DNA of 14,579 bases from Actinomycetota bacterium (GTDB lineage: Bacteria > Actinomycetota > Thermoleophilia > Solirubrobacterales > Solirubrobacteraceae): assembly GCA_005888335.1 (NCBI GenBank), contig VAWY01000042.1:1-14579 (forward strand), given 5' to 3'. Shown here piece by piece: positions 6,700-12,831 of the stretch. The position numbers were made by a program, and so were the translations under genes. A model generated the notes under the pieces. The model worked only from the letters and a program-made list of their open reading frames with translations. It had not been told where the DNA came from and ran no database searches. The number at the start of each line of letters is the position of its first letter. Position 1 is the first letter of the stretch.

Positions 6700-7096
6700 G
6701 ATCGCCCCTCGGGCCGCGCGTTCCAGTACTGGAGCACATCGAAGCAGGCGTGGGTGACGGCGCCGGGGCCGCGGTCGGTGTGGGTCGGCACCGCCGACTC
6801 TCCCGCCGTGAAGCAGGCGACGACGGGCCTGATCTCCTCCAGCAGCCGAAGCTGCGCGAGTCGCCGGCACTTCCGCATCAGGCTGCGCGCGCCGCGCGGC
6901 GAGCGGCTCGTTTCCGCGCGCGTGTATGTCAATTGGTCATCGCGTGCGGGTGCTGCGCGGCCGGCGGCTGCGCGCGGTCGTCGACCTGCGCGGGCTGCCG
7001 AAGGGCCGCGCCACCGTCCGCGTCGTCGCGCGCACGCGCAAGGGACGGCGAGTGACCGAGACGCGCCGGTACCGGACCTGCGGGAAACGCTCGTAG
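6700..7096 (+). pseudogene. Relic of the C-terminus of a secreted protein (GH3-type Fn3 pattern plus basic C-terminal domain), frameshifted
   Basis: From 6721 one frame reads FQYWSTSKQAWVTAPG and then VWVG, resembling the YWD...WxVxPGxYxVxVGxSS pattern of the Fn3-like domain ending family-3 glycoside hydrolases. It continues as SCASRRHFRIRLRAPRGERL, then VSARVYVN. At 6931-6935 one extra T breaks the frame; skipping it gives GHRVRVLRGRRLRAVVDLRG, LPKGRATVRVVARTRKG and a YRTCGKRS end with stop TAG at 7094-7096. The second block is a basic beta-domain often ending exported proteins of Thermoleophilia. No start, signal peptide or catalytic domain lies upstream, so this is a 3' remnant. The GH3 link is a moderate-confidence recognition; the frameshift is directly visible. 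Confidence 0.6.
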
Positions 7097-7159
7097 CCGC
7101 CGCTGGTCGGTTGGGCCGGCGCGCGAGAGCACGGGCGACAGGCGGCGCGCGGGTGGTGA

Positions 7160-7726
7160 TCAGCGGCCCGCGGCTACGGCTCGCAGCGCTTGCAGCGACT
7201 CGCGGATGAGCTCGGGCAGATTCCCGGCGTCGGTGTCGGCGACCCAGCGTTCGAACGCGATCCTGAAGACCGCGACGGCCGTCTCAGCGATCACGCTTGC
7301 GTCCGGCTCGTCGACGCCGCGCTCGCGCAGCGTGGCGGCGAGCGCGGCGGCCACCGATGCGAGCTTGACCAGCTCGCGCTCCTGAAGCTCCGCGTTGGCC
7401 GCGATGACGGCCTGGCGCTGGCGGGCGAATTGGTGGCGGTCGCGAAAGGCGGAGGCGACGGTTTCGAGGCTGATCGCGATCGCTTCGATCGGCGCCGCGG
7501 AGGCGGGCGCGCCGGCGAGGGCGTCGACGAAGCGTTGCTTGAACTCGTCTCCGCCTCCGAAGAGGACCTCTCGCTTGTCCGAGAAGTATCGGAAGAAGGT
7601 CCGCTTGGTCAGCCCTGCGCGGGTGGCGATGTCCTCCACCGTCGCGTGCTCGAACCCGCGCTCGGCGAACTGCTCCAGCGCCGCCTGCTCGAGGCGGCCG
7701 CGCGCATTCGGCTCCCATCGACTCAC
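7160..7726 (-). CDS. TetR-family transcriptional repressor
   Basis: 188 residues, the usual TetR length. The N-terminal HTH is clear: LEQAALEQFAERGFEHATVE, DIATRAGLTKRTFFRYFSDK and REVLF (residues 12-56). The rest is the all-helical ligand and dimer domain. GTG at 7726 is chosen because TATGCT on the minus strand ends 8 nt upstream and the protein begins right before the first conserved helix. The gene is divergent from the NAD(P)-epimerase gene, and the shared intergenic region carries a symmetric candidate operator. It very likely represses the neighbour and itself and is released by an unknown small molecule. The 3' end faces the relic, with 63 bp between. Confidence 0.93.
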   Translation of the reverse strand: MSRWEPNARGRLEQAALEQFAERGFEHATVEDIATRAGLTKRTFFRYFSDKREVLFGGGDEFKQRFVDALAGAPASAAPIEAIAISLETVASAFRDRHQFARQRQAVIAANAELQERELVKLASVAAALAATLRERGVDEPDASVIAETAVAVFRIAFERWVADTDAGNLPELIRESLQALRAVAAGR

Positions 7727-7734
7727 GGGACGAG

Positions 7735-7740
7735 AGCATA
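7735..7740 (-). promoter_or_regulatory. -10 element TATGCT of the tetR-type gene
   Basis: Minus-strand TATGCT ends 8 nt before GTG 7726, predicting a leaderless mRNA. It directly abuts the dyad-symmetric operator, which fits autorepression. Confidence 0.55.
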
Positions 7741-7743
7741 GTC

Positions 7744-7792
7744 ATGACACTGCGTGACATCATCGTGCTATGGTGATGTCACCAAATGTCAT
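7744..7792. promoter_or_regulatory. Candidate TetR operator: four symmetric TGACA half-sites
   Basis: TGACA occurs at 7745-7749 and 7755-7759, and its complement TGTCA at 7777-7781 and 7787-7791. All four are arranged symmetrically about position 7768. The inner arms extend to GTGACATCA (7754-7762) and TGATGTCAC (7774-7782), a perfect 9-bp inverted repeat with an 11-bp spacer; the outer arms are ATGACA and TGTCAT. Half-sites on each side are 10 bp apart, one helical turn. The element covers the putative plus-strand promoter and touches the regulator's own -10. Confidence 0.65.
7769..7774 (+). promoter_or_regulatory. -10 element TATGGT of the epimerase gene, inside the operator
   Basis: TATGGT lies at the centre of the dyad. 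ATGACA (7744-7749, five of six matches to TTGACA) lies 19 bp upstream and may be the -35. Transcription would start near 7781, giving a leader of about 68 nt ending in the Shine-Dalgarno of the epimerase gene. Confidence 0.4.
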
Positions 7793-7836
7793 CGCGCTTG
7801 CTCCCCCGCGGACCGTGCGGCCAGGCGGGCGCTCAC

Positions 7837-7842
7837 AGGAGG
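7837..7842 (+). promoter_or_regulatory. Shine-Dalgarno AGGAGG deciding the epimerase start
   Basis: AGGAGG stands 6 nt before the ATG at 7849. It rules out the upstream in-frame ATG at 7786, which would add 21 non-conserved residues. Confidence 0.75.
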
Positions 7843-7848
7843 ACTTCC

Positions 7849-8766
7849 ATGCGTGTCTTCGTCACCGGCGCCACCGGTTGGATCGGCTCCGCCGTCGTGC
7901 CCGAGCTCGTCAGCGCCGGCCACCATGTCACCGGGCTCGCTCGCTCCGACGCCTCGGCAGCGGCGCTCGCGGCGGCCGGTGCCGACGCGTTGCCCGGGAC
8001 ACTCGACGACCTCGGCGCGCTGCGCGAGGCCGCTTCCGCGGCCGACGGGGTCATCCACCTCGCGTTCAAGCACGAGGAGGCGTTCTCGGGCGGCTTTGCG
8101 GCCGCTGCCGAAGCCGACCGCCGCGCTATCGAGACGTTCGGCGCCGCACTCGCGAACTCCGGCCGACCGCTCATCATCGCCTCCGGGCTGGCCGGCCACC
8201 GGCCCGGCGTTGTGGCGACCGAGAACGACGCGCCCGACCCGGGCTCGGCCGCCGGGCAGCGCGTCCGCTCGGAGCAGACGGCGCTCTCCCTCGCCGCGTC
8301 CGGCGTGCGCTCATCCAGCCTGCGGCTCCCGCCGACCGTCCACGGCCAAGGAGACCACGGCTTCCTCGCCACCCTCGTCGCCATCGCCCGCGACAAGGGC
8401 GTCTCGGGTTACCTCGGCTACGGCGACAACCACTGGCCCGCCGTGCACCGGCTCGACGCCGCGCGCCTCTTCCGCCTCGCGCTCGAGACCGCCCCGGCGC
8501 GATCGGTGCTGCACGCCGTCGCCGAAGCGGGCGTCCCGCTGCGGACCATCGCCGAGGCGATCGGACAGCACCTCGACCTGCCCGTGACATCCATCGCTCC
8601 CGAGAACGCCGGCGAGCACTTCGGCTGGCTCGCCGCGTTCCTGGCCATAGACGTCCGAGCCTCGAGCCAGCTGACCCGCCAGCTCCTCGGATGGCAACCG
8701 ACCCATCCCGACCTCATCCCCGACCTCGACCAGGGCCACTACTTCCGTGAACCGGCGGTCGCCTGA
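7849..8766 (+). CDS. NAD(P)-dependent epimerase/dehydratase-like SDR oxidoreductase
   Basis: 305 residues. The N-terminus MRVFVTGATGWIGSAVV carries the Rossmann dinucleotide motif TGxTGxxG (residues 6-13), placing it in the extended/atypical SDR group. Later landmarks are IIASGLAGH (Ser112), LRLPPTVHGQGDHGF and WPAVHRLDAARLFRLALE, shared with a subfamily often annotated NAD-dependent epimerase/dehydratase or SDR family oxidoreductase. The classical YxxxK pair is absent: the equivalent stretch is AGQRVRSEQTAL (R138...E142). Classical SDR chemistry is therefore doubtful; NAD(P)-linked reduction by another route or a binding role are alternatives. Substrate unknown. The divergent TetR and shared operator suggest an inducible enzyme, perhaps for a reactive or xenobiotic compound. 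Confidence 0.9.
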   Translation: MRVFVTGATGWIGSAVVPELVSAGHHVTGLARSDASAAALAAAGADALPGTLDDLGALREAASAADGVIHLAFKHEEAFSGGFAAAAEADRRAIETFGAALANSGRPLIIASGLAGHRPGVVATENDAPDPGSAAGQRVRSEQTALSLAASGVRSSSLRLPPTVHGQGDHGFLATLVAIARDKGVSGYLGYGDNHWPAVHRLDAARLFRLALETAPARSVLHAVAEAGVPLRTIAEAIGQHLDLPVTSIAPENAGEHFGWLAAFLAIDVRASSQLTRQLLGWQPTHPDLIPDLDQGHYFREPAVA

Positions 8767-8858
8767 CACCCGCGCGGCGATCGACTACCTCGCCCCCGCG
8801 CGTCTCGATGGTCCCGCAGTCCACGCTGGCGAAGATCCGCAAGCGAGGCGCGCGCGCC

Positions 8859-9179
8859 CTACGGGCCCGCCGGCGCGCGGACCTGGATCTCGTCGGCCTC
8901 TACGCGAACGTCATAGACGGCGACTCCGTCCTCCGCCGGGGGCGCCACGGCGGCGCCGCTCTCGAGATCGAACATGCTCCCGTGCCACGGACACATCACG
9001 GCGCCGTCTTCGATCTCGCCCTCGTAGAGCGGGCCGCCCTCGTGGGTGCAGGTCGCGCCGAGCGCCCGATACCGGCCGCCCAGGTTGGCCACGACGATCT
9101 CCTCGCCCTCGACGGTTGCCGCCATCAGCTCGCCGTCGGCGATCTCGTCGACGCGTGCCACGGTCACCCACTCGGACAC
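8859..9179 (-). CDS. Rieske [2Fe-2S] ferredoxin
   Basis: 106 residues. The cluster ligands are clear: C44-T-H46 and C63-P-W-H66, separated by 16 residues, the normal Rieske spacing. Length and lack of any membrane segment match the soluble small-subunit ferredoxins related to the NirD and aromatic dioxygenase groups. It should be a cytoplasmic one-electron carrier. The partner oxygenase or reductase is not in this window. The GTG start at 9179 is fixed by AGGAGG 5 nt upstream, so the long open frame extending upstream is not part of the gene. It is the third gene of a minus-strand operon (MFS exporter, truncated MBL-fold ORF, Rieske), 31 bp after the MBL ORF. Its stop faces the epimerase gene with 92 bp between. 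Confidence 0.93.
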   Translation of the reverse strand: MSEWVTVARVDEIADGELMAATVEGEEIVVANLGGRYRALGATCTHEGGPLYEGEIEDGAVMCPWHGSMFDLESGAAVAPPAEDGVAVYDVRVEADEIQVRAPAGP

Positions 9180-9184
9180 TGATG

Positions 9185-9190
9185 CCTCCT
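9185..9190 (-). promoter_or_regulatory. Shine-Dalgarno AGGAGG of the Rieske gene
   Basis: On the minus strand AGGAGG stands 5 nt before GTG 9179. It decides the start inside a much longer open reading frame. Confidence 0.8.
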
Positions 9191-9210
9191 TCCCGACGCG
9201 GCGCGTGAGC

Positions 9211-9636
9211 CTACTCCGGGTCTCCGTCGGCCTCCAGTGAGACGGGTGGCCGGCGGGTCGCCGGGGTTGTCGGCCCACGAGCGGCTCTGCGCCGCACGGA
9301 CGGGGGCGTAGGCCGGGTTCTCCTCGCTGCGTCTGGCCGATGGGCCGACCCGGTCGGTCGAGTATCCGCGCCCAAGACGTGACCGACGGGCGACTCGTGC
9401 GTGCCGGCCGTCGAGCGCAGGACAACCGGGTCACCGCCGATCGCTCCGATGCCGTTGTGGTCCAGATGCTCGTGGGTGACGAGCAGCAGGTCGGCGCGCA
9501 CGCCGGCGATCGCGGGACAGTCCCAGCGCATGCCGCGCGTGCTGAGGGGCGAGAGGTCGTCGAACGGGTCGATGAAGACGGTCGTTTCGCCGTCGGTGAG
9601 CCGGAAGGCCGACTGCCCGTACCACTCAAGCCGCAT
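9211..9636 (-). pseudogene. Metallo-beta-lactamase-fold hydrolase (UlaG-like), truncated
   Basis: 141 residues, of which about 1-90 match the UlaG-like MBL-fold family: MRLEWYGQSAFRLTDGETTV, FIDPFDD, then the metal motif T-H55-E-H57-L-D59-H60 and GDPVVLRSTAGTHESPVG. Family members are usually about 200-230 residues, with further metal ligands in later motifs (a GDFG-type Asp and a C-terminal His in PMHY). Here the sequence after GHVLGA becomes Pro/Arg-rich and unlike the family, and those ligands are missing. A Shine-Dalgarno (AAGGAG) stands 4 nt before ATG 9636, and the start overlaps the exporter's stop by 11 bp, so the gene was translationally coupled. Loss of the last ~60% makes activity very unlikely. 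A sequencing or assembly error is the alternative. Confidence 0.7.
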
Positions 9637-11320
9637 GCTGCTCCTTCGCGACGAGGATCTGGGCCGGCGCTCGGCCGCCTCGCATCGACGAGGCCGCCGC
9701 GGCGGCCAGGCAGGCCACCATCGCGAAGGCGAACGCCGCGTGCAAGCCGTCGCGGAACGGCGACGAGATGAGGGTGGGGAAGAAGGTGCGGCCGGTGAGG
9801 ACCGCGTGGCTGTGCGCGGGCAACGCGCCGAGGACGTGCGGGCCCACCAGGTGCTGGATGGGGTTGTAGCCCAGGAACGCGGCGAACAGGATCGACACCG
9901 GCGGGAGGAGGCTGACCGAGTGCGCGGTCGCGGGCGGGACGCCGTAGGCCTGCAGGCCCGAGGCGAGCGTGTGCGGCAGCGTCGCCGAGAGCCCGGCGAT
10001 CATCAGCGTGAAGAAGATCCCGACCGACAGCACCTGCGCGGAGTTCTGGAAGGTCTGGTTCATCGCCCCGCCGGCGCCGCGGTGCTCGGGCGGGAGGCTG
10101 TTCATCACGGCTGCCCGGTTCGGGGAGGCGAACAGCCCCATCGACAGCCCGATCAGCGCGAGGATCGCCCCGAACGCCGGGTAGGCGAAGTTGGTCGGAA
10201 GGAGCAGCAGGAGCCCGAACCCGGCCGCCGTCAGGACCATGCCAGCGGTCGCGAACGGCCGGGCGCCGAACCGGTCCGACAGGTAGCCCGACGTCGGGCC
10301 CGCGCAAAGCATCCCGATCGTCAACGGCAGCATGTAGATGCCGGCCCACACTGGTGTGTCGGTGAAGTCGTAGCCGTGCTCGGGCAGCCACACGCCCTGC
10401 AGCCAGATCACGAGCATGAACATCAGCCCGCCGCGCGCCACCGCAGACAGGAACGTCGAGAGCGTTCCGAACGTGAAGGCGCGGATGCGGAACAGCGACA
10501 GCCGGAACATCGGGTACGCCGAGCGGCGCTCGACGGCCACGAAGACAGCGAGGCTCACCACCGAGCCGGCGAGCAGGAGCACCACCCTCGCGCTGCCCCA
10601 GCCCGTCGGCGCGCCGCCGGCCGGCCGGATCCCGTAGGTGACCGCGACCATCGCCAGCACCAGCCCGAGCGCGAACGTGACGTTGCCCAGCCAGTCCACC
10701 GGCTCGCGCCGCGGCGTGCTGAGCTCGTGCAGGCGCCGGTACGCCCACACCGTCCCGAACAAGCCCACGGGCACCGAGATGAGGAACACCAGGCGCCAGT
10801 TGACCGGGGCGAGCACGCCTCCCAGGATCAGCCCGATGAAGAACCCGCTGACGCCGACGATGTTGTTGAGCCCGAGCGCCATGCCGCGCTGGTTGGCCGG
10901 GAAGGCGTCGGTGATGATCGCCGCGGCGTTGGCCAGCAGGCACGCCCCGCCGATGCCCTGCACGATGCGGAAGACGATCAGGTAGGTCGCGCCGCCGCGC
11001 CCGTCGAGCCAGTCGACGGCCAGCAGCAGCGACGCGACCGTGTAGATGACGAAGCCAAGGTTGTAGATCCGCACCCGGCCGACCATGTCGCCGAGCCGGC
11101 CGAGGCTGACGATCAGCACGCTGGTCACGACCAGGTAGCCGAGGATCATCCACAGCAGATAGAACGAGTTCGACGGGACGAGCGGGTCGAGGTGGATGCC
11201 TCGGAAGATGTCGGGCATCGCGATGATCGTGATCGACCCGTCGAGCGTCGCCAGGAGTACCGCGAGCGTCGCGTTGGAGAGCGCGATCCACTTGTACCGC
11301 TCGTCCCCGGGGCGAGGCAT
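9626..11320 (-). CDS. DHA2-type (14-TM, EmrB/QacA-like) MFS drug exporter
   Basis: 564 residues with many hydrophobic spans, fitting the 14-helix proton-driven multidrug efflux family. The TM1 motif is LLATLDGSITIIAMPDI (D27). Motif A in the TM2-3 loop is LGRLGDMVGRVRIY, and a motif C-like stretch is GVSGFFIGLILGGVLAP. It sits in the cytoplasmic membrane and would extrude hydrophobic compounds. ATG 11320 is chosen because TATATT on the minus strand ends 8 nt before it and the hydrophobic start follows directly; the 27 extra upstream codons overlap the MarR promoter region. It is the first gene of an operon with the MBL-fold ORF and the Rieske gene and is divergent from marR, the classic regulated-efflux layout. 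Substrate unknown. Confidence 0.93.
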   Translation of the reverse strand: MPRPGDERYKWIALSNATLAVLLATLDGSITIIAMPDIFRGIHLDPLVPSNSFYLLWMILGYLVVTSVLIVSLGRLGDMVGRVRIYNLGFVIYTVASLLLAVDWLDGRGGATYLIVFRIVQGIGGACLLANAAAIITDAFPANQRGMALGLNNIVGVSGFFIGLILGGVLAPVNWRLVFLISVPVGLFGTVWAYRRLHELSTPRREPVDWLGNVTFALGLVLAMVAVTYGIRPAGGAPTGWGSARVVLLLAGSVVSLAVFVAVERRSAYPMFRLSLFRIRAFTFGTLSTFLSAVARGGLMFMLVIWLQGVWLPEHGYDFTDTPVWAGIYMLPLTIGMLCAGPTSGYLSDRFGARPFATAGMVLTAAGFGLLLLLPTNFAYPAFGAILALIGLSMGLFASPNRAAVMNSLPPEHRGAGGAMNQTFQNSAQVLSVGIFFTLMIAGLSATLPHTLASGLQAYGVPPATAHSVSLLPPVSILFAAFLGYNPIQHLVGPHVLGALPAHSHAVLTGRTFFPTLISSPFRDGLHAAFAFAMVACLAAAAASSMRGGRAPAQILVAKEQHAA

Positions 11321-11328
11321 GGACAGAG

Positions 11329-11334
11329 AATATA
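11329..11334 (-). promoter_or_regulatory. -10 element TATATT of the exporter operon
   Basis: Minus-strand TATATT ends 8 nt before ATG 11320. It is the most A/T-rich hexamer of the promoters listed here and predicts a leaderless mRNA. Its end touches the ACAGG/CCTGT dyad that follows. Confidence 0.6.
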
Positions 11335-11369
11335 CAGGTAGCCTGTTCAGTCTGCCTGTTGAGCAGACT
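11334..11369. promoter_or_regulatory. Candidate MarR operator region between the divergent promoters
   Basis: It contains the inverted repeat ACAGG-tag-CCTGT (11334-11346), a direct repeat GCCTGTTCAG / GCCTGTTGAG (11341-11350 and 11354-11363, 13-bp period), and a second inverted repeat AGTCTG/CAGACT (11349-11354 and 11364-11369). The elements span the gap between the exporter -10 and the marR -10, so a bound MarR dimer could block both. Confidence 0.5.
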
Positions 11370-11374
11370 AGACT
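11369..11374 (+). promoter_or_regulatory. -10 element TAGACT of the marR-type gene
   Basis: TAGACT ends 7 nt before ATG 11382, with no Shine-Dalgarno, predicting leaderless transcription. Its first base is the last base of the right arm of an inverted repeat. Confidence 0.55.
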
Positions 11375-11381
11375 TGTGGCC

Positions 11382-11804
11382 ATGGTGGTCGACACCGGCA
11401 CCCTCGCTCACGAGCTGCGCGAGACGATCGGACGCCTCGTCCGCCGGCTGCGAGCCGAGCCCGGGACGCTCCCCGTGCCGCAGGGCACCGTCCTGGCCCG
11501 CCTGGACCGCGAGGGCTCCGCGGGCGCCAGCGACCTCGCGGCCGCGGAGCGCATGCGCCCGCAGTCGATGGCCCAGATCGTGCGCGAGCTGGAGAGCGCC
11601 GGGCTGATCTCCCGCCGCCCCGATCCCGACGACGGGCGGCGCGCGCTGATCGAAATCACCCCGGCTGGTCTCGAGCGCCTGCACACCGCCCGCGCCCGGC
11701 GCGAGGGCTGGCTGACCGAGGTCCTCGAGCGGGAGTTCACCGCCGACGAGCGGGACACGCTTCGCGCCGCGCTCTCCCTCCTGCGCCGGCTCGCGGACTC
11801 GTAG
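11382..11804 (+). CDS. MarR-family transcriptional regulator
   Basis: 140 residues, the usual MarR length. The winged-helix core is visible: GTVLARLDREGSAGASDLA, RMRPQSMAQIVRELESAGLI and the wing RRPDPDDGRRALIEITPAG (residues 79-96). Amphipathic helices at both ends would form the dimer interface. The ATG at 11382 follows TAGACT by 7 nt; the longer open frame upstream would run through both promoters and is rejected. It is divergent from the MFS exporter, and family precedent (MarR/EmrR types) makes it the likely repressor of that exporter operon and of itself, released by a phenolic or other small ligand. The ligand cannot be read from the sequence. Confidence 0.93.
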   Translation: MVVDTGTLAHELRETIGRLVRRLRAEPGTLPVPQGTVLARLDREGSAGASDLAAAERMRPQSMAQIVRELESAGLISRRPDPDDGRRALIEITPAGLERLHTARARREGWLTEVLEREFTADERDTLRAALSLLRRLADS

Positions 11805-11840
11805 CGCTGGCGCTGCTTCGTCCAGACGTCGGATCAGGGG

Positions 11841-11846
11841 TAGGCT
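11841..11846 (+). promoter_or_regulatory. -10 element TAGGCT before the 114-residue hypothetical gene
   Basis: TAGGCT, identical to the hexamer before the NTF2-like gene, ends 9 nt before ATG 11856. It predicts an mRNA with a 2-3 nt leader or none. Confidence 0.5.
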
Positions 11847-11855
11847 CCCGGCGCC

Positions 11856-12200
11856 ATGAATCGCATGGCGGAGCGGGAATTGTTCAGCCGCAGCTACGAG
11901 GTCGACGCCGACACGCTGTGGGCGGCGCTCAAGCGAGCGCTACGCACCATGGATCTCAAAGAGGTCGGCGACGCTGAGCGGTCGGCGCGATTTTCGACCG
12001 GCGTCACGACTTTCAGCTGGGGGCAGCACAACCTCGCGCTTGTGGAGGAAGACGGTGGCCGCTCGCGCCTCGTCGTCCGCGGTCGCCCCAAGGCGTCGTT
12101 CCTCACGACGAACTGGGGCGAGCAGCGACACGCTCGCCGGGTGGAGGAGCAGCTCGTCGACGCCGTCAACTCGGAGCTGTCGGCGGGCGCCGGGTCCTGA
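11856..12200 (+). CDS. Small cytoplasmic protein of unknown function
   Basis: 114 residues with no signal peptide or membrane span. The visible order is LFSRSYEVDADTLWAALKRA with LRTM (helix), then the beta-rich ARFSTGVTTFSWGQHNLALV and SRLVVRGRPKASFLTTNWGE, ending in the helix RHARRVEEQLVDAVNSELSA. This resembles small helix-sheet-helix proteins with a conserved SWGQ...WGE pair that I have seen as hypothetical proteins in actinobacteria, possibly SRPBCC-like; I cannot name the family. A second ATG three codons downstream (11865) is a possible start. The gene stands alone behind marR (51 bp gap) with its own -10 hexamer. Confidence 0.75.
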   Translation: MNRMAERELFSRSYEVDADTLWAALKRALRTMDLKEVGDAERSARFSTGVTTFSWGQHNLALVEEDGGRSRLVVRGRPKASFLTTNWGEQRHARRVEEQLVDAVNSELSAGAGS

Positions 12201-12221
12201 CGCGACCGACCATCTCGTCTC

Positions 12222-12238
12222 CGGACCGCCGGCGTCCG
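12222..12238 (+). terminator. Small hairpin after the 114-residue hypothetical gene
   Basis: CGGAC (12222-12226) pairs with GTCCG (12234-12238) around a 7-nt loop, 21 nt after the stop codon. It is short and lacks a U-run. Confidence 0.25.
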
Positions 12239-12270
12239 AAACATTCAAGACGCGCCGGCGCGCCGGGCCC

Positions 12271-12276
12271 TAGCCT
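12271..12276 (+). promoter_or_regulatory. -10 element TAGCCT of the first VOC gene
   Basis: TAGCCT ends 7 nt before ATG 12284. GAGG lies in the gap (12278-12281), only 2 nt from the start and too close to act as a ribosome site, so a leaderless start is favoured. Confidence 0.5.
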
Positions 12277-12283
12277 CGAGGTC

Positions 12284-12709
12284 ATGAAACAGAGCGTCTC
12301 GCTCATCACCCTGGGCGTGACCGACTATGCGCGTGCCAAGGCGTTCTACGAGGCGATCGGCTGGTCGGCGGCGATGGACATCGAGGACACCGCGTTCTTC
12401 CAGGCCAACGGTGTCGTTCTCGTGCTGTGGGGCCGCGACAAGCTCGTGGCCGACATGGGCATCTCCGACGACGGCGCGCGCTGGGGCGGCGTCGCGCTGG
12501 CGCACAACGTCGCGTCCGACGAGGAGGTCGATCGCATCATCGAGGAGGCGCGAGCCAACGGTGCCGGGATCACCCGCGAGCCGTCGCCGACGTTCTACGG
12601 CGGCTACGCCGGCGCCTTCCGCGACCTCGACGGCCACGTGTGGGAGGTCGCGCACAACCCGGGGTTCGGGCTGGCCGACGACGGCAGCGTGATCTTGCCC
12701 GAGCGCTGA
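12284..12709 (+). CDS. VOC-fold (glyoxalase/bleomycin-resistance-like) protein
   Basis: 141 residues forming two beta-alpha-beta-beta-beta modules. The first is SLITLGVTDYARAKAFYEAI then FFQANGVVLVLWG; the second is GGVALAHNVASDEEVDRIIE then YAGAFRDLDGHVWEVAHNP. The late FxDLDGHxWEVxxNP signature is typical. Of the usual metal ligands I see E121 and perhaps H74, but no His or Gln in the first strand, so metal binding is uncertain. Members include lyases, dioxygenases and antibiotic-binding proteins; no substrate can be assigned. The gene has its own -10 and a GC hairpin right after the stop. It faces the broken GNAT gene. Confidence 0.9.
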   Translation: MKQSVSLITLGVTDYARAKAFYEAIGWSAAMDIEDTAFFQANGVVLVLWGRDKLVADMGISDDGARWGGVALAHNVASDEEVDRIIEEARANGAGITREPSPTFYGGYAGAFRDLDGHVWEVAHNPGFGLADDGSVILPER

Positions 12710-12712
12710 GTC

Positions 12713-12729
12713 GCGGCGGGGACCGCCGC
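12713..12729 (+). terminator. GC hairpin after the first VOC gene
   Basis: GCGGCG (12713-12718) pairs with CGCCGC (12724-12729) around a 5-nt loop, 3 nt after the stop codon. The perfect GC stem without a U-run fits a factor-independent terminator of the kind proposed for high-GC actinobacteria, but it could be chance. Confidence 0.35.
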
Positions 12730-12831
12730 TGGTCGGCGGGTGGCATGGTCGCGCTAGCGGTCTTCGGTCCCCCGCCATTCGGCGGACGACGGCGTCGATG
12801 TCGGCGCCCTCGTGCTCGACTTCGTCGACGT

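Noticed and set aside
6286..7209. Plus-strand 307-codon ORF starting inside the LuxR gene
   Set aside because: The first part is the wrong frame of the LuxR C-terminus; only the stretch around 6715-6933 resembles protein, and it belongs to the relic.
8845..8880. GC-rich complementary runs between the epimerase and Rieske genes as a bidirectional terminator
   Set aside because: The only clean stem is GCCC/GGGC over a 3-nt loop and part of it lies in the Rieske coding end; too weak.
9401..11341. Plus-strand open frame of 646 codons antisense to the exporter
   Set aside because: Composition is extreme in Arg, Glu, His and Gln, a typical antisense shadow of a GC-rich membrane-protein gene.
8859..11684. 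Minus-strand open frame of 941 codons covering the exporter
   Set aside because: It is Pro/Arg-rich and matches no family over most of its length. Only its last 106 codons (Rieske) are real, and they have their own Shine-Dalgarno and start.
12251..12262. Perfect 12-bp palindrome CGCGCCGGCGCG before the first VOC promoter
   Set aside because: Simple GC alternation of this sort is expected often at this base composition.
7097..12736. 14-nt repeat CCGCCGCTGGTCGG at 7097-7110 and 12723-12736, each near a gene end
   Set aside because: Two copies of a GC-rich 14-mer 5.6 kb apart, without flanking similarity, are not enough to claim a repeat family.
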